A stretch of DNA of 33,584 nt from NCBI GenBank assembly GCA_003246455.1, contig QKAF01000080.1, forward strand, positions 1 through 33,584. The letters are read 5' to 3'. Both the position numbers and the translations under genes were made by a program. The stretch is from Bacteroidota bacterium (GTDB taxonomy: Bacteria; Bacteroidota; Ignavibacteria; SZUA-365). This document shows positions 24,441 to 31,941 of this stretch, in pieces (the stretch's first letter is position 1; the number at the start of each line of letters is the position of its first letter). The notes below the pieces were generated by a model, which was given only the letters and a program-made list of their open reading frames with translations, did not search any database and was not told where the DNA came from.

Positions 24441-25622
24441 CTACAGCTTCGCGATGATCGCGTCCGTGATCTCTTGCGTGGTGGCGGCGCCATGGGAGAA
24501 CACGTCGGGACCGCCCGCCAACTTCATCATGTCGTACGACCGGACCTTCCCTTCATCGATCACTGCGGCGACGGCCGTGCGGATGCGATCCGATTTTTCA
24601 TTCTCGCCGATATGATCGAGCATCATGCAAGCGCTGAGCACCATCGCGATGGGATTCACGATGGAGGGATCGAGTTTTTCGTACTTGGGCGCCGATCCGT
24701 GCGTGGGTTCGAACACCGCGACCTCGGGACCGATGTTGGCGCTGCACGCGAAGCCAAGTCCGCCGACGAGTCCGGCGAAGCCGTCGGAAACAATATCGCC
24801 GAACATGTTGCCCGCGACGATCACTCCGTAGTCTTCCGGATTCTTCGTCAGCCACATCATCTGCGCGTCGATGTTGGTCGACCAGAGCTGGATGTGCGGG
24901 AAGCGCTTCGCCGCTTCGGCAGCTTCGGCTTCCATCATGCCCGACGTCTCACGGATGACGTTCGGTTTCTCGCAGACGGTAACGGACTTGTAGCCGTACT
25001 TGTCCGCGTACTCGAAGGCCGCGTTCACGATGCGTCGGCAGTATTTCCGCGTAAAAATGCGCGTCGACACGGCCAGATCCTCGCCCGGCACGTCGTGGAA
25101 GGCCTTGAAGCGCGGATGCGAATCCAGCGCCTCGCGCACGTTCGCAGGCGGATCGGTCCACTCGACGCCCGAGTACAGTCCTTCCGTATTCTGACGGAAA
25201 ATCACAACGTCCACACGGGGTTCTTCGAAGCCGCCGTCCGCGGATTTCCGGATGAAGTTCAGCGGATTGCCGGGGAAGGAGAGACAGGGCCGGATGCAGA
25301 TGTCGAGATCGAAATGCTGACGCATGGTGACGATCGGGCTGTAGTAGACAAACCCCTTGTCGCTGAGCGCGGGATCGAGCTCGGCGGCAGCCTTGTTCTT
25401 GGGTTTCGAGGTGATGGCGCCGAACAGGCCGACCTTGTGCTCGGCCAGCAGATCGACGGTGCGCTGCGGCAGGGGATTCCCCTCGCTGCACCAGAAATCC
25501 CAGCCGATGTCGCCGTTGACATATTCCGCCTCGAAACCGGCGGCGTCCAGTACACGAATGGCCTCGGGGAGAACGACTTTTCCGATGCCGTCCCCTGGCA
25601 TCGCCACGATGGTGCGTTTCAT
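24441..25622 (-). CDS. Isocitrate/isopropylmalate dehydrogenase family, probably NADP isocitrate dehydrogenase-like
   Basis: A 393-aa decarboxylating dehydrogenase. GDGIG is at 10-14; MRQHFDLDICIRP and VVIFRQNTEGLYSGVEW match the isocitrate dehydrogenase core better than LeuB. HGSAPKY, before NPIAMVLSACMMLDHIG, carries the Lys-Tyr pair that contacts the 2'-phosphate of NADP in E. coli Icd. At the substrate loop the E. coli S113-x-N115-x3-R119 becomes S95-P-I97-V-T-M-R101, so the asparagine is isoleucine, which could mean altered substrate choice. GAGGAAGAGAG precedes the ATG. The gene is near the citrate lyase genes but separated from them by the B12 operon. Tartrate- or homoisocitrate-type activity cannot be excluded. 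Confidence 0.78.
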   Translation of the reverse strand: MKRTIVAMPGDGIGKVVLPEAIRVLDAAGFEAEYVNGDIGWDFWCSEGNPLPQRTVDLLAEHKVGLFGAITSKPKNKAAAELDPALSDKGFVYYSPIVTMRQHFDLDICIRPCLSFPGNPLNFIRKSADGGFEEPRVDVVIFRQNTEGLYSGVEWTDPPANVREALDSHPRFKAFHDVPGEDLAVSTRIFTRKYCRRIVNAAFEYADKYGYKSVTVCEKPNVIRETSGMMEAEAAEAAKRFPHIQLWSTNIDAQMMWLTKNPEDYGVIVAGNMFGDIVSDGFAGLVGGLGFACSANIGPEVAVFEPTHGSAPKYEKLDPSIVNPIAMVLSACMMLDHIGENEKSDRIRTAVAAVIDEGKVRSYDMMKLAGGPDVFSHGAATTQEITDAIIAKL

Positions 25623-25740
25623 ACTCTCTTCCTCAATTCGTCGAAAGTGGTGATGGTTCGTTTCGCTTTACGCGATATGAAGTATCAAATTACGGAATAC
25701 CGCGCGCGCCGCAAAGGGGGAAAATGGCTGATTCCTGATG

Positions 25741-25763
25741 AGCCATCAGCGATCAGCTATCAG
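25741..25763. repeat. Degenerate heptamer repeat at the end of the HAD gene
   Basis: AGCCATC, AGCGATC, AGCTATC and AG in tandem: three diverged copies of the heptamer that is perfect at 27483-27559. On the minus strand they read GATNGCT and encode the last residues (LIADR) and stop of the HAD protein. A loose copy (ATGGCTGAT) lies at 25724-25732. Confidence 0.7.
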
Positions 25764-26438
25764 TTTTACAAGCTCCCCAACACTTCGGATATCGTACTTT
25801 GCCTGCAGACCCTCCGGCACCGGGATTCGGTCCGGATTGATCCAGCAGAAATCCATGCCCGCATTGCGGGCGGCAGGCATGTCGCTGGAGGTGCTGTCGC
25901 CGACGAGCAGGACTTCCTCCGGACGCAGGGAGAACTCCTCCATCGCGGAATTAAAGATGGCGGGATCCGGTTTTGCGACGCCGAGTTCCTCGGAAATCAG
26001 TATTCGCTGGAAATACCGCGTGATGGGTGCGGCGGCGAACCGGCGGCGCTGCACGGAGGTGAGTCCGTTGGTGACCATCACGAGCGTGTGCGACTCCCCG
26101 GCCGCGCGCACGGCTTCCTCCGCTCCGGGCAGAAGCTGTGTCTGTTCTGACAGACGGTCGAGATAGTACGGTGACATTGCGGCGGCGGGAGAATCGTCCG
26201 TCCCCAGTGCCTTCAGCATGCGGCGGAAGCGCTCGATCTTCAGGTCGTCCTGACTGATTTCGCCCTTTTCGAGTTCGCGCCATACATCATGATTGTGCAC
26301 ACGGTACACCTCATGCGCCTCTTCCAGGCGGCTGCCCAGTCCGAAGGCCGCCGCCGTACGAGCGAAAGCCTCGCGTTCCGCCGAAACGTAATCGAAAAGC
26401 GTATCGTCCGCGTCGAAAAAAATCGCTTTATACTTCAA
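25746..26438 (-). CDS. YjjG-family HAD hydrolase (nucleotidase-like)
   Basis: A 230-aa haloacid-dehalogenase-type phosphatase. HAD motif I is D9-A-D11 in FFDADDTLFDY, motif II is TNG in MVTNGLTSVQ, motif III is the lysine of GVAKPDPAIF, and motif IV is GDSTSSD. The sequence from ISEELGVAKPDPAIF to GDSTSSDMPAARNAGM resembles E. coli YjjG, which dephosphorylates unusual pyrimidine nucleotides; the substrate here is not proven. The start is a TTG at 26438 whose TT belongs to a run of nine T, with AGGAAAGG just upstream. The C-terminal five residues and the stop codon come from a degenerate heptamer repeat. No DNA between it and the dehydratase gene holds another gene. Confidence 0.88.
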   Translation of the reverse strand: MKYKAIFFDADDTLFDYVSAEREAFARTAAAFGLGSRLEEAHEVYRVHNHDVWRELEKGEISQDDLKIERFRRMLKALGTDDSPAAAMSPYYLDRLSEQTQLLPGAEEAVRAAGESHTLVMVTNGLTSVQRRRFAAAPITRYFQRILISEELGVAKPDPAIFNSAMEEFSLRPEEVLLVGDSTSSDMPAARNAGMDFCWINPDRIPVPEGLQAKYDIRSVGELVKLIADR

Positions 26439-26522
26439 AAAAAAACCTTTCCTGATATCCTCCGGGGCGACCCTGGCTTGTGAGGCTTCTCCCCTTCGGG
26501 GATCACCGTTCCGACTCTTCGA

Positions 26523-27476
26523 TCAGGTCTGCCATGGCAGGCGATCGAGATCCAGGTTTCCCCCGGATAAAATTATTCCGATCCGCTTTCCGTCCGACGC
26601 GATGCGCTGCTCGAGAATCGCGGCCAGGGGAACGGCGGCGGAGGGTTCGATAATGATTTTCATGCGCTCCCAGACGAGACGCATCGCGCGGATAATGGCG
26701 TCGTCGGGGACGGTAACGATGTCCCGGACATGCTCCCGGATGATCGCGAACGTGCGGTCACCAAGGCTTGTGAGCAGGCCGTCGGCGATCGTGCGCGGGT
26801 TCTCCGACGGGATGATGCGGCCCGCGAGAAACGAACGCCGCGCGTCGTCTGCTCCCTCGGGTTCCGCGGCGATCACGGTCGTCCCGGGTGAAAGGTAATG
26901 CGCCGCCATCGCGGAACCGCTCAGCAGCCCTCCTCCGCCCACGGGCGTCATGAGGATGTCGAGCTCCGTAACCTCCTCGATCAGTTCGCGCGCCGCAGAA
27001 GCCTGTCCGGTGATCACCCGCTGGTCGTTGTACGGGTGAACGAACGCCGCACCGGTTTCACGCACCACCGCGTCGAGCGTGCTTTCACGCGCATCGAGCG
27101 TCGGTTCGCACTCGACGATGCGTGCCCCGTAACCGGCGACCGCCGCCTTCTTGATCGCGGGAGCATTCGACGGCATGACGATGTGCGCAGGAATGCCGCG
27201 GAGGCGTGCGGCGAGGGCCAGCGCCTGCGCATGGTTCCCGGAGGAATGCGTGGCGACGCCGCAGGCCGCTTCCTCCGGTGTCAGGCACAGCACGGCATTG
27301 CTCGCGCCGCGGAATTTGAATGCGCCGACTTTCTGGAAATTTTCGCATTTGAAAAACAGCGTGCAGCCCGCGATCGCATCAATCGCGGACGAAGTCAGCA
27401 CCGGTGTACGATGCACCCACGGCGCGATGCGTTCGGCGGTGGATTCAATTTCGGGGAGCGTTGGGAACCAGGGCAT
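26523..27476 (-). CDS. Serine/threonine dehydratase or serine racemase (alternative independent start)
   Basis: PLP fold-type-II enzyme that deaminates threonine/serine (or racemises serine). From the internal ATG at 27476 the product is 317 aa, exactly the usual size of biodegradative threonine dehydratases and serine racemases without ACT domain. K54 in VGAFKFRGA is the PLP lysine; SSGNHAQ (78-84) binds the substrate carboxylate; GGGGLLSG binds the phosphate; SGGNLDLDRL is at the end. The ATG follows the heptamer repeat by six bases and has no Shine-Dalgarno, so translation may rely on the upstream glycosyltransferase frame. ilvA is not claimed because the regulatory domain is absent. Confidence 0.85.
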   Translation of the reverse strand: MPWFPTLPEIESTAERIAPWVHRTPVLTSSAIDAIAGCTLFFKCENFQKVGAFKFRGASNAVLCLTPEEAACGVATHSSGNHAQALALAARLRGIPAHIVMPSNAPAIKKAAVAGYGARIVECEPTLDARESTLDAVVRETGAAFVHPYNDQRVITGQASAARELIEEVTELDILMTPVGGGGLLSGSAMAAHYLSPGTTVIAAEPEGADDARRSFLAGRIIPSENPRTIADGLLTSLGDRTFAIIREHVRDIVTVPDDAIIRAMRLVWERMKIIIEPSAAVPLAAILEQRIASDGKRIGIILSGGNLDLDRLPWQT

Positions 27477-28568
27477 GGGATTGATGGCTGATGGCTGATG
27501 GCTGATGGCTGATGGCTGATGGCTGATGGCTGATGGCTGATGGCTGATGGCTGATGGCTCCTTCCCCTTCCGGTAGCCGTGCGCATCGAGCCAGGATTCT
27601 ATCTCCGCGCGTGCGTCGCGGCTTCCGACATAGGGAAGAACAAAACAGGCACCCGGCGGCGGGAGCTGATCAGGCGGAAGCACGGGAGCACCGTCGATGC
27701 GCTGTCCGATCTTCGCCGGATCGATATCTACCCACCCTGCGACACGAATGCCCTCGGCCTGAAGCTTCCGAACACGCTGACGGGTGATGCGGCCGGCGCC
27801 CCAGAGATGCACGGCGGGATGAAACGGATTATTCCGGCTGAGCCAGCGCGCGAGATACCTTGCCTTGACGGCGTAGAACGCATCCACGGAATAGCGTTCA
27901 TCGGTGCGCGACAGGCGCTGAGGGGGATCATTCCACTGCAGCACCGGAACCGGCATCCGCGCCATGCGCACGCCCGCGTCCATCCACCGCAGCCAGAGTT
28001 CATAGTCCTCGGGGAAGTCTCCCTGGCGATACCCGCCGTGCGATTCGACGAGTTCCCGCCGGAACATGACAGAAGGATGTGCGAACGGCGATTCCACGAA
28101 CCGTGCGAGGGAGATCTCCTCCGCAGTCCTGAGGTCGTTGAGCCAGTCGACGTGCAGCGCGTAGCCGCGCGCGTGCCGGCGATCGCCGCCGAAAACGACC
28201 TGTCCGCCGACGAGCCCGATATCATCGTGGCCGGCGAGATAGTCGCGCTGGGAGGGAAGACGACCCGGCAGGCTCACGTCGTCGGCATCCATGCGGGCGA
28301 TCAGATCGCCCCGGGCGAAGGTGATACCCGCGTTCAGCGCCGCGACGATCCCGCCGTGCGGAATACGCAGCACCCGCAGCCACGAAAACGACTCCGCGAG
28401 GGTATCGAGCAGCTCCCCGCTTCCGTCGGTCGAACCGTCGTCGACCGCGATCACCTCCGTACCCGCGGTCCCGGAAAGCGCGAGTACATCCGCCTCGAGA
28501 CTCTCCACCGCCGCACGGAGCGTTCCGCACGCGTTATGGACGGGAAGGATGACGGAGACGGCGGGCAT
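26523..28568 (-). CDS. Repeat-joined ORF: family-2 glycosyltransferase + serine/threonine dehydratase
   Basis: One uninterrupted 681-codon frame that joins two unrelated enzymes. Residues 1-336 are a GT2 glycosyltransferase: ILPVHNACGTL, V-D43-D44-GSTDGS and the metal-binding D94-A-D96-D97, EDYELWLRW, then a C-terminal region LWGAGRITRQRVRKL and ACFVLPYVGSRDARAE that normally precedes the end of such proteins. Residues 338-362 are PSAISHQ repeated, translated from 11 copies of a 7-bp repeat. From M365 the serine/threonine dehydratase follows (listed separately at 26523-27476). The repeat on this strand has no stop in any frame, so the GT2 stop seems to have been lost. Whether a fused protein is made, or two proteins by re-initiation, is open. 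Confidence 0.75.
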   Translation of the reverse strand: MPAVSVILPVHNACGTLRAAVESLEADVLALSGTAGTEVIAVDDGSTDGSGELLDTLAESFSWLRVLRIPHGGIVAALNAGITFARGDLIARMDADDVSLPGRLPSQRDYLAGHDDIGLVGGQVVFGGDRRHARGYALHVDWLNDLRTAEEISLARFVESPFAHPSVMFRRELVESHGGYRQGDFPEDYELWLRWMDAGVRMARMPVPVLQWNDPPQRLSRTDERYSVDAFYAVKARYLARWLSRNNPFHPAVHLWGAGRITRQRVRKLQAEGIRVAGWVDIDPAKIGQRIDGAPVLPPDQLPPPGACFVLPYVGSRDARAEIESWLDAHGYRKGKEPSAISHQPSAISHQPSAISHQPSAINPMPWFPTLPEIESTAERIAPWVHRTPVLTSSAIDAIAGCTLFFKCENFQKVGAFKFRGASNAVLCLTPEEAACGVATHSSGNHAQALALAARLRGIPAHIVMPSNAPAIKKAAVAGYGARIVECEPTLDARESTLDAVVRETGAAFVHPYNDQRVITGQASAARELIEEVTELDILMTPVGGGGLLSGSAMAAHYLSPGTTVIAAEPEGADDARRSFLAGRIIPSENPRTIADGLLTSLGDRTFAIIREHVRDIVTVPDDAIIRAMRLVWERMKIIIEPSAAVPLAAILEQRIASDGKRIGIILSGGNLDLDRLPWQT
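27483..27559. repeat. Tandem repeat, 11 perfect copies of GATGGCT
   Basis: 77 bp made of 11 identical 7-bp units. On the plus strand each frame meets TGA; on the minus strand (AGCCATC) every frame is open and encodes SHQPSAI in rotation. It lies exactly between the GT2 and dehydratase domains of the minus-strand ORF. As 7 is not a multiple of 3, gain or loss of one unit would change the downstream frame. Confidence 0.97.
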
Positions 28569-28574
28569 CGGCGG

Positions 28575-29417
28575 TCAGGCGATAAGGATCAGCGCCAGGG
28601 CGGCGCAGGCGAGGTAAATGTAATTCCGCGTGTTCAGGCGCTCTTTCCAGATCACGGTTGCCGCGACCGCCGACAGCATGATGACCCCGATACCGTTCGC
28701 AGGAAACAGCACCATCCCCGGAAGCTCACGCAGCGCGAGAATGAAGAACCGAGCCGAGTACATGTTCACGACCCCGAGTACGGTCCCGGCGGCGAGCAGG
28801 TGCAGTGACAGACGTTCGCGCTTCCGCAGCGCGGCAGCAACGCCGATGATCATCGCGGTTCCGAAAACGACCTGCAGCATGTCGGAAGGATTGTCCATGG
28901 GCAGGACTTCCTTCTGAAACTTGAAAAGAAATTCAGTCAGTCCGAAGCTGACGAAAAGCAGCAGCCCCCAGCCGAACCCTCCTTCGAGAAGCGGACGCAG
29001 GGACGCCCGCGTCAGCGGTTTCGGCGACGCCAGCGGCAGGGCGAAAAACGCAAGCAGGATTCCTGCCACCTGCATCGCCGTCGGGACCTCGGCATACAGC
29101 AGTATCGATCCCGCTGTCGGGAGAACGGCGGAGAGTCGCATGAGCGTGACGGGAATGACCATGCCGAGTTTCTCGATGGTCTTCATCATCAGCCAGAAAC
29201 AGCCGATGAAAAAGACCCCCAGGACCATCGACAGTCCGAGTTCCGCAGGCTCTGCGAAAATGCGTGTGGAACCGCCGCTGCCGATCGCGGAGGCGGCGGT
29301 GGCGATAACATAGTTCGTGGCGAACAGGGAAAACGTCGGGAGATTCTTCCTGTGGGCGTAGGTGATGATAACCGCGACCGCGACGCTGCATGTGACGGCG
29401 AGAAGAAGATAGAGCAT
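28575..29417 (-). CDS. EamA/DMT-family transporter
   Basis: A 280-aa inner-membrane protein with about nine or ten hydrophobic helices and two similar halves, as in the drug/metabolite transporter superfamily. Clear segments include MLYLLLAVTCSVAVAVIITYA at the N-terminus (split here for reading), VIPVTLMRLSAVLPTAGSI, GFGWGLLLFVSFGLTEFLF and the last helix IYLACAALALILIA. ELPGMVLFPANGIGVIMLSAV with an E in VIWKERLN near the end is typical for EamA proteins. ATG 29417 is chosen; its A is also the last-but-two base of the thioesterase stop (TAATG), so the two genes are coupled. It ends six bases before the GT2 start. The substrate is unknown. Confidence 0.86.
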   Translation of the reverse strand: MLYLLLAVTCSVAVAVIITYAHRKNLPTFSLFATNYVIATAASAIGSGGSTRIFAEPAELGLSMVLGVFFIGCFWLMMKTIEKLGMVIPVTLMRLSAVLPTAGSILLYAEVPTAMQVAGILLAFFALPLASPKPLTRASLRPLLEGGFGWGLLLFVSFGLTEFLFKFQKEVLPMDNPSDMLQVVFGTAMIIGVAAALRKRERLSLHLLAAGTVLGVVNMYSARFFILALRELPGMVLFPANGIGVIMLSAVAATVIWKERLNTRNYIYLACAALALILIA

Positions 29418-29848
29418 TACGGGGTCACCAATCCGAATCGTTCGAAAACACCTGCCGGAGCGGGAACCGAACGCCGCGCCGAATAATCGAAGAACATGAT
29501 CCCCGTTTTCACGACCGCCACTTCCCGGTCGTCCGCGCCGCTGATGCGATACAGCAGATCGCATCCCTTGCGATGCGGATCCGCGGCGCCCACTTCGACA
29601 CGCAGCGTCTCCCCATAGACTGCCTCGGCACGGTACACGATGGCGGCGTCGCTCATGATGATCGCGGCGCCCTCGATGTCCATCTCGGTGTAGCCGAGCG
29701 AACGAAGAAAACGCATCCGCGCCTCGTGGGCAATGGACAGCACGGCGTCATGGCCGAGATGTCCGCCGTAGTTGATGTCGGAGATCCGGATTTTGATTTC
29801 TGTTGTAAACAGCCCCGCTTCGGGGAAGTCGATTTTGACACGTGCCAT
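29417..29848 (-). CDS. Hotdog-fold acyl-CoA thioesterase (4HBT type)
   Basis: A 143-aa single-domain hotdog protein, cytosolic. The start has TTEIKIRISDINYGGHLGHD: in this family the Asp in the I-x-D-x-N-Y/x-G-G-H-x motif is catalytic and precedes the long central helix (AVLSIAHEARMRFLRSLGY). The strand DAAIVYRAEAVYGETLRVEV and the end VVKTGIMFFDY also fit YbgC/FadM-type thioesterases. It overlaps the following transporter gene by one base (TAATG). Substrate unknown; hydrolysis of a medium or long acyl-CoA is inferred from the family. A palindromic repeat lies between it and the DUF3857 gene. Confidence 0.86.
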   Translation of the reverse strand: MARVKIDFPEAGLFTTEIKIRISDINYGGHLGHDAVLSIAHEARMRFLRSLGYTEMDIEGAAIIMSDAAIVYRAEAVYGETLRVEVGAADPHRKGCDLLYRISGADDREVAVVKTGIMFFDYSARRSVPAPAGVFERFGLVTP

Positions 29849-29903
29849 GAGATCCAGCTCGGAAGTTTCGTCTTTGGTGGTGAAACGACGTTATCCGCGG
29901 CCT

Positions 29904-29933
29904 TGCAGGGGCGCAGCATGCTGCGCCCCTGCA
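29904..29933. repeat. Dispersed palindromic repeat, copy B
   Basis: A perfect 30-bp palindrome: TGCAGGGGCGCAGCA followed by TGCTGCGCCCCTGCA. Copy A at 24385-24412 matches it with one change. It lies in the 118-bp spacer between the thioesterase and DUF3857 genes. No T-run follows on either strand. Confidence 0.85.
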
Positions 29934-29966
29934 CGACGGACACGGTTTGCGGGAGGGGACCCTGAT

Positions 29967-31925
29967 TTATTCCTGCACCCGGAGCGTCAGCGTGTTATGC
30001 GAAGGCTTCATCCAGCGCTGAAGGAGTTCGAGCAGCATGGGGTACGACTCGCCCTTGAGTTTCGAGGCGGTAATTTCAATCGAGCGCGTAACCTCGATGC
30101 CGTGAGCATCCGCCTGGATGCGGGAACGAACGCTTCCGATCGTGTTTGAGAATTCGACCGTCTCGGGGACCGCGGCGGCGCGAACATTACCCGGAAGATG
30201 CAGCGTCAGGCGGCATTCCTCGCGCAGGGTTCCCGGAAGGACGATTGATGTTGTGCGCATGCGCTCGCCCATCGGCAGATGCAGGTCCGTAATGCCTCCG
30301 GGAGCGACGGGAAGCCGAAATTCCACCAGTCCTTCTACTGAAGTCAGCGGCTTCGATGATGCGATTTCACTCTCGCAGACCGTCTCGAAACTCGCACGCA
30401 CTTCCGGCGTTCCGGGTTTGACATCCATTCCCGCGCCGGCCGCGGCCAGGGCTTTCTTCACGACGTTCTTGAAGCCGTCCGTATCGAGCGAATAGCTGCG
30501 GATACCGGACGAGGAGACACTGCTCCTCCCCTTCACCGTCAGATCCTCTCCAAGAGTCCAGTCGGAGGTGACGCCGACCGTCGAGGCGCCGCCGACCGGT
30601 GAAGCATACCGGAGCGGACTCTCCGACTGTTCCTTCAGCTCAACGAAGAATTTCGTCCAGTATTGCGATGGCATCGGCCCGCTCTGCTCGTGCGAAGGGT
30701 CGAGCGCAAGCAGCGCGTACTCGCCCACGTTCCGGCACAGCACTGCCGGGTGCGCATAGAGCGGAAGTGACGCGAGGTCGGGTTTCGGATCCGGTGAGAT
30801 CCGATGTTCGACGACACCGTTCTCTTTCGGGATCTCCTCGATGCGCATGCCGTCGTTTCTTATGTCGCTGCTGAACAGGGCTGCCTCGGCGGCAACGCCG
30901 GCCGCACGGCACATCGCGGCGAGAAGAACGGCGCGGTCAAGATCGGAACCGACGTTCGCCTGCAGGGTGGCGGCGGGCGACATGGCCCGGAACCCGAGAA
31001 TGTCGAGCGGACCGCTCATGCGGCCGACACGGTCGATCACCCACCGCTGCAGGGCAACGACGCGGCGTACCGGATCGCTTTCCTTTTCCATGATTGCATC
31101 GACCGCGGCCTGCGCAGGTCCGAGATTGGGATCACCCGCGTCCTGCAGGCTGTGTCGGATCATTTCGTCTTTCGTCGCAGTCGTGAAAAAGAGCACCGGG
31201 AGGAAGTCGTGCAGCGCCGGCTGATCCGGCTCGACCTCGGTGATCGGGATGTCCTTGCGCCGCCAGGTGAACACGCGCGTGTCGCCTTCCTCGGTGATCT
31301 CGGGCAGCACGTCGTCGCGCACCAGTCCGTACTCGAGCACCACGTCGGAGGGCACGACGATGCGGACGGTCATGTTGACGATCGGGCTGCGAGCGCCGAA
31401 CGTGACCTTATCCATCAGTCCCGGGAACATGCCGGGTTTGGTCGTCAGCCGGTACGCAAAATCGATCACCGCGCCGGCCTCCACGCCGGGATGGGTGACG
31501 ACCATTTCCTTCATACCCAGATACGGCGCCGCTCCCGCGGCCCAGCGCGGCAGCACCTCGTTATAGGCATTGAACGGGGATTCCACTTTTTTCCCGTCAC
31601 GCATGGTGGTCACCGAGCGAAGCACCTCCAGGGTCTGCCACTTCGGGTTGTAAGTGATGAACGACTCCCCGTACGCGCGGCTGAATGAGTACGGCGTGAT
31701 CAGCCGCAGCTTGTGGCTGTACGTGTACTCGATACTGCCGTCGGGCTTCAGCACCCATTCATGCACCATGTCGTCGTACGCGGCGTCCGCGGTATCCTTC
31801 CGCCGCGGCGGATCATTCACGGTGCCGTTCACGATATATGTTTTTTCACCGGAATCTCTGTCTGCCTGCGAGAACGCGGGAAGCGACAGGAACATCAGCA
31901 GCGGGATGATGAGCGAATACTTCAT
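29967..31925 (-). CDS. Secreted DUF3857/transglutaminase-like protein with altered catalytic Cys
   Basis: A 652-aa exported protein. Residues 1-20 are a signal peptide (MKYSLIIPLLMFLSLPAFSQ). Residues about 55-245 match the DUF3857 beta domain (SIEYTYSHKLRLITPYSF and WRRKDIPITEVEPDQP), and about 270-400 the transglutaminase-like domain. At its active-site helix, where the neighbour has VCKDKAGMLVTMLRAAG, this one has S327-D328-L-D-RAVLLAAMCRAAG, so the cysteine is replaced by aspartate, while the later His (YAHPAVL) and Asp (LALDPS) positions remain. It is therefore likely a non-catalytic binding or structural paralogue. GAAGGAAAC precedes the ATG. It starts 16 bases after the neighbour ends. 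Confidence 0.82.
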   Translation of the reverse strand: MKYSLIIPLLMFLSLPAFSQADRDSGEKTYIVNGTVNDPPRRKDTADAAYDDMVHEWVLKPDGSIEYTYSHKLRLITPYSFSRAYGESFITYNPKWQTLEVLRSVTTMRDGKKVESPFNAYNEVLPRWAAGAAPYLGMKEMVVTHPGVEAGAVIDFAYRLTTKPGMFPGLMDKVTFGARSPIVNMTVRIVVPSDVVLEYGLVRDDVLPEITEEGDTRVFTWRRKDIPITEVEPDQPALHDFLPVLFFTTATKDEMIRHSLQDAGDPNLGPAQAAVDAIMEKESDPVRRVVALQRWVIDRVGRMSGPLDILGFRAMSPAATLQANVGSDLDRAVLLAAMCRAAGVAAEAALFSSDIRNDGMRIEEIPKENGVVEHRISPDPKPDLASLPLYAHPAVLCRNVGEYALLALDPSHEQSGPMPSQYWTKFFVELKEQSESPLRYASPVGGASTVGVTSDWTLGEDLTVKGRSSVSSSGIRSYSLDTDGFKNVVKKALAAAGAGMDVKPGTPEVRASFETVCESEIASSKPLTSVEGLVEFRLPVAPGGITDLHLPMGERMRTTSIVLPGTLREECRLTLHLPGNVRAAAVPETVEFSNTIGSVRSRIQADAHGIEVTRSIEITASKLKGESYPMLLELLQRWMKPSHNTLTLRVQE

Positions 31926-31941
31926 GTTTCCTTCCCTCTTC

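Noticed and set aside
24474-26150. 558-codon plus-strand frame opposite the isocitrate-dehydrogenase-like and HAD genes
   Set aside because: Shadow frame crossing two real genes and their spacer; composition only.
27483-27559. Tandem repeats as a CRISPR array
   Set aside because: Units are 7 bp and directly adjacent with no spacers.
27579-28808. 409-codon plus-strand frame opposite the glycosyltransferase
   Set aside because: Antisense to clear GT2 motifs; no own signature.
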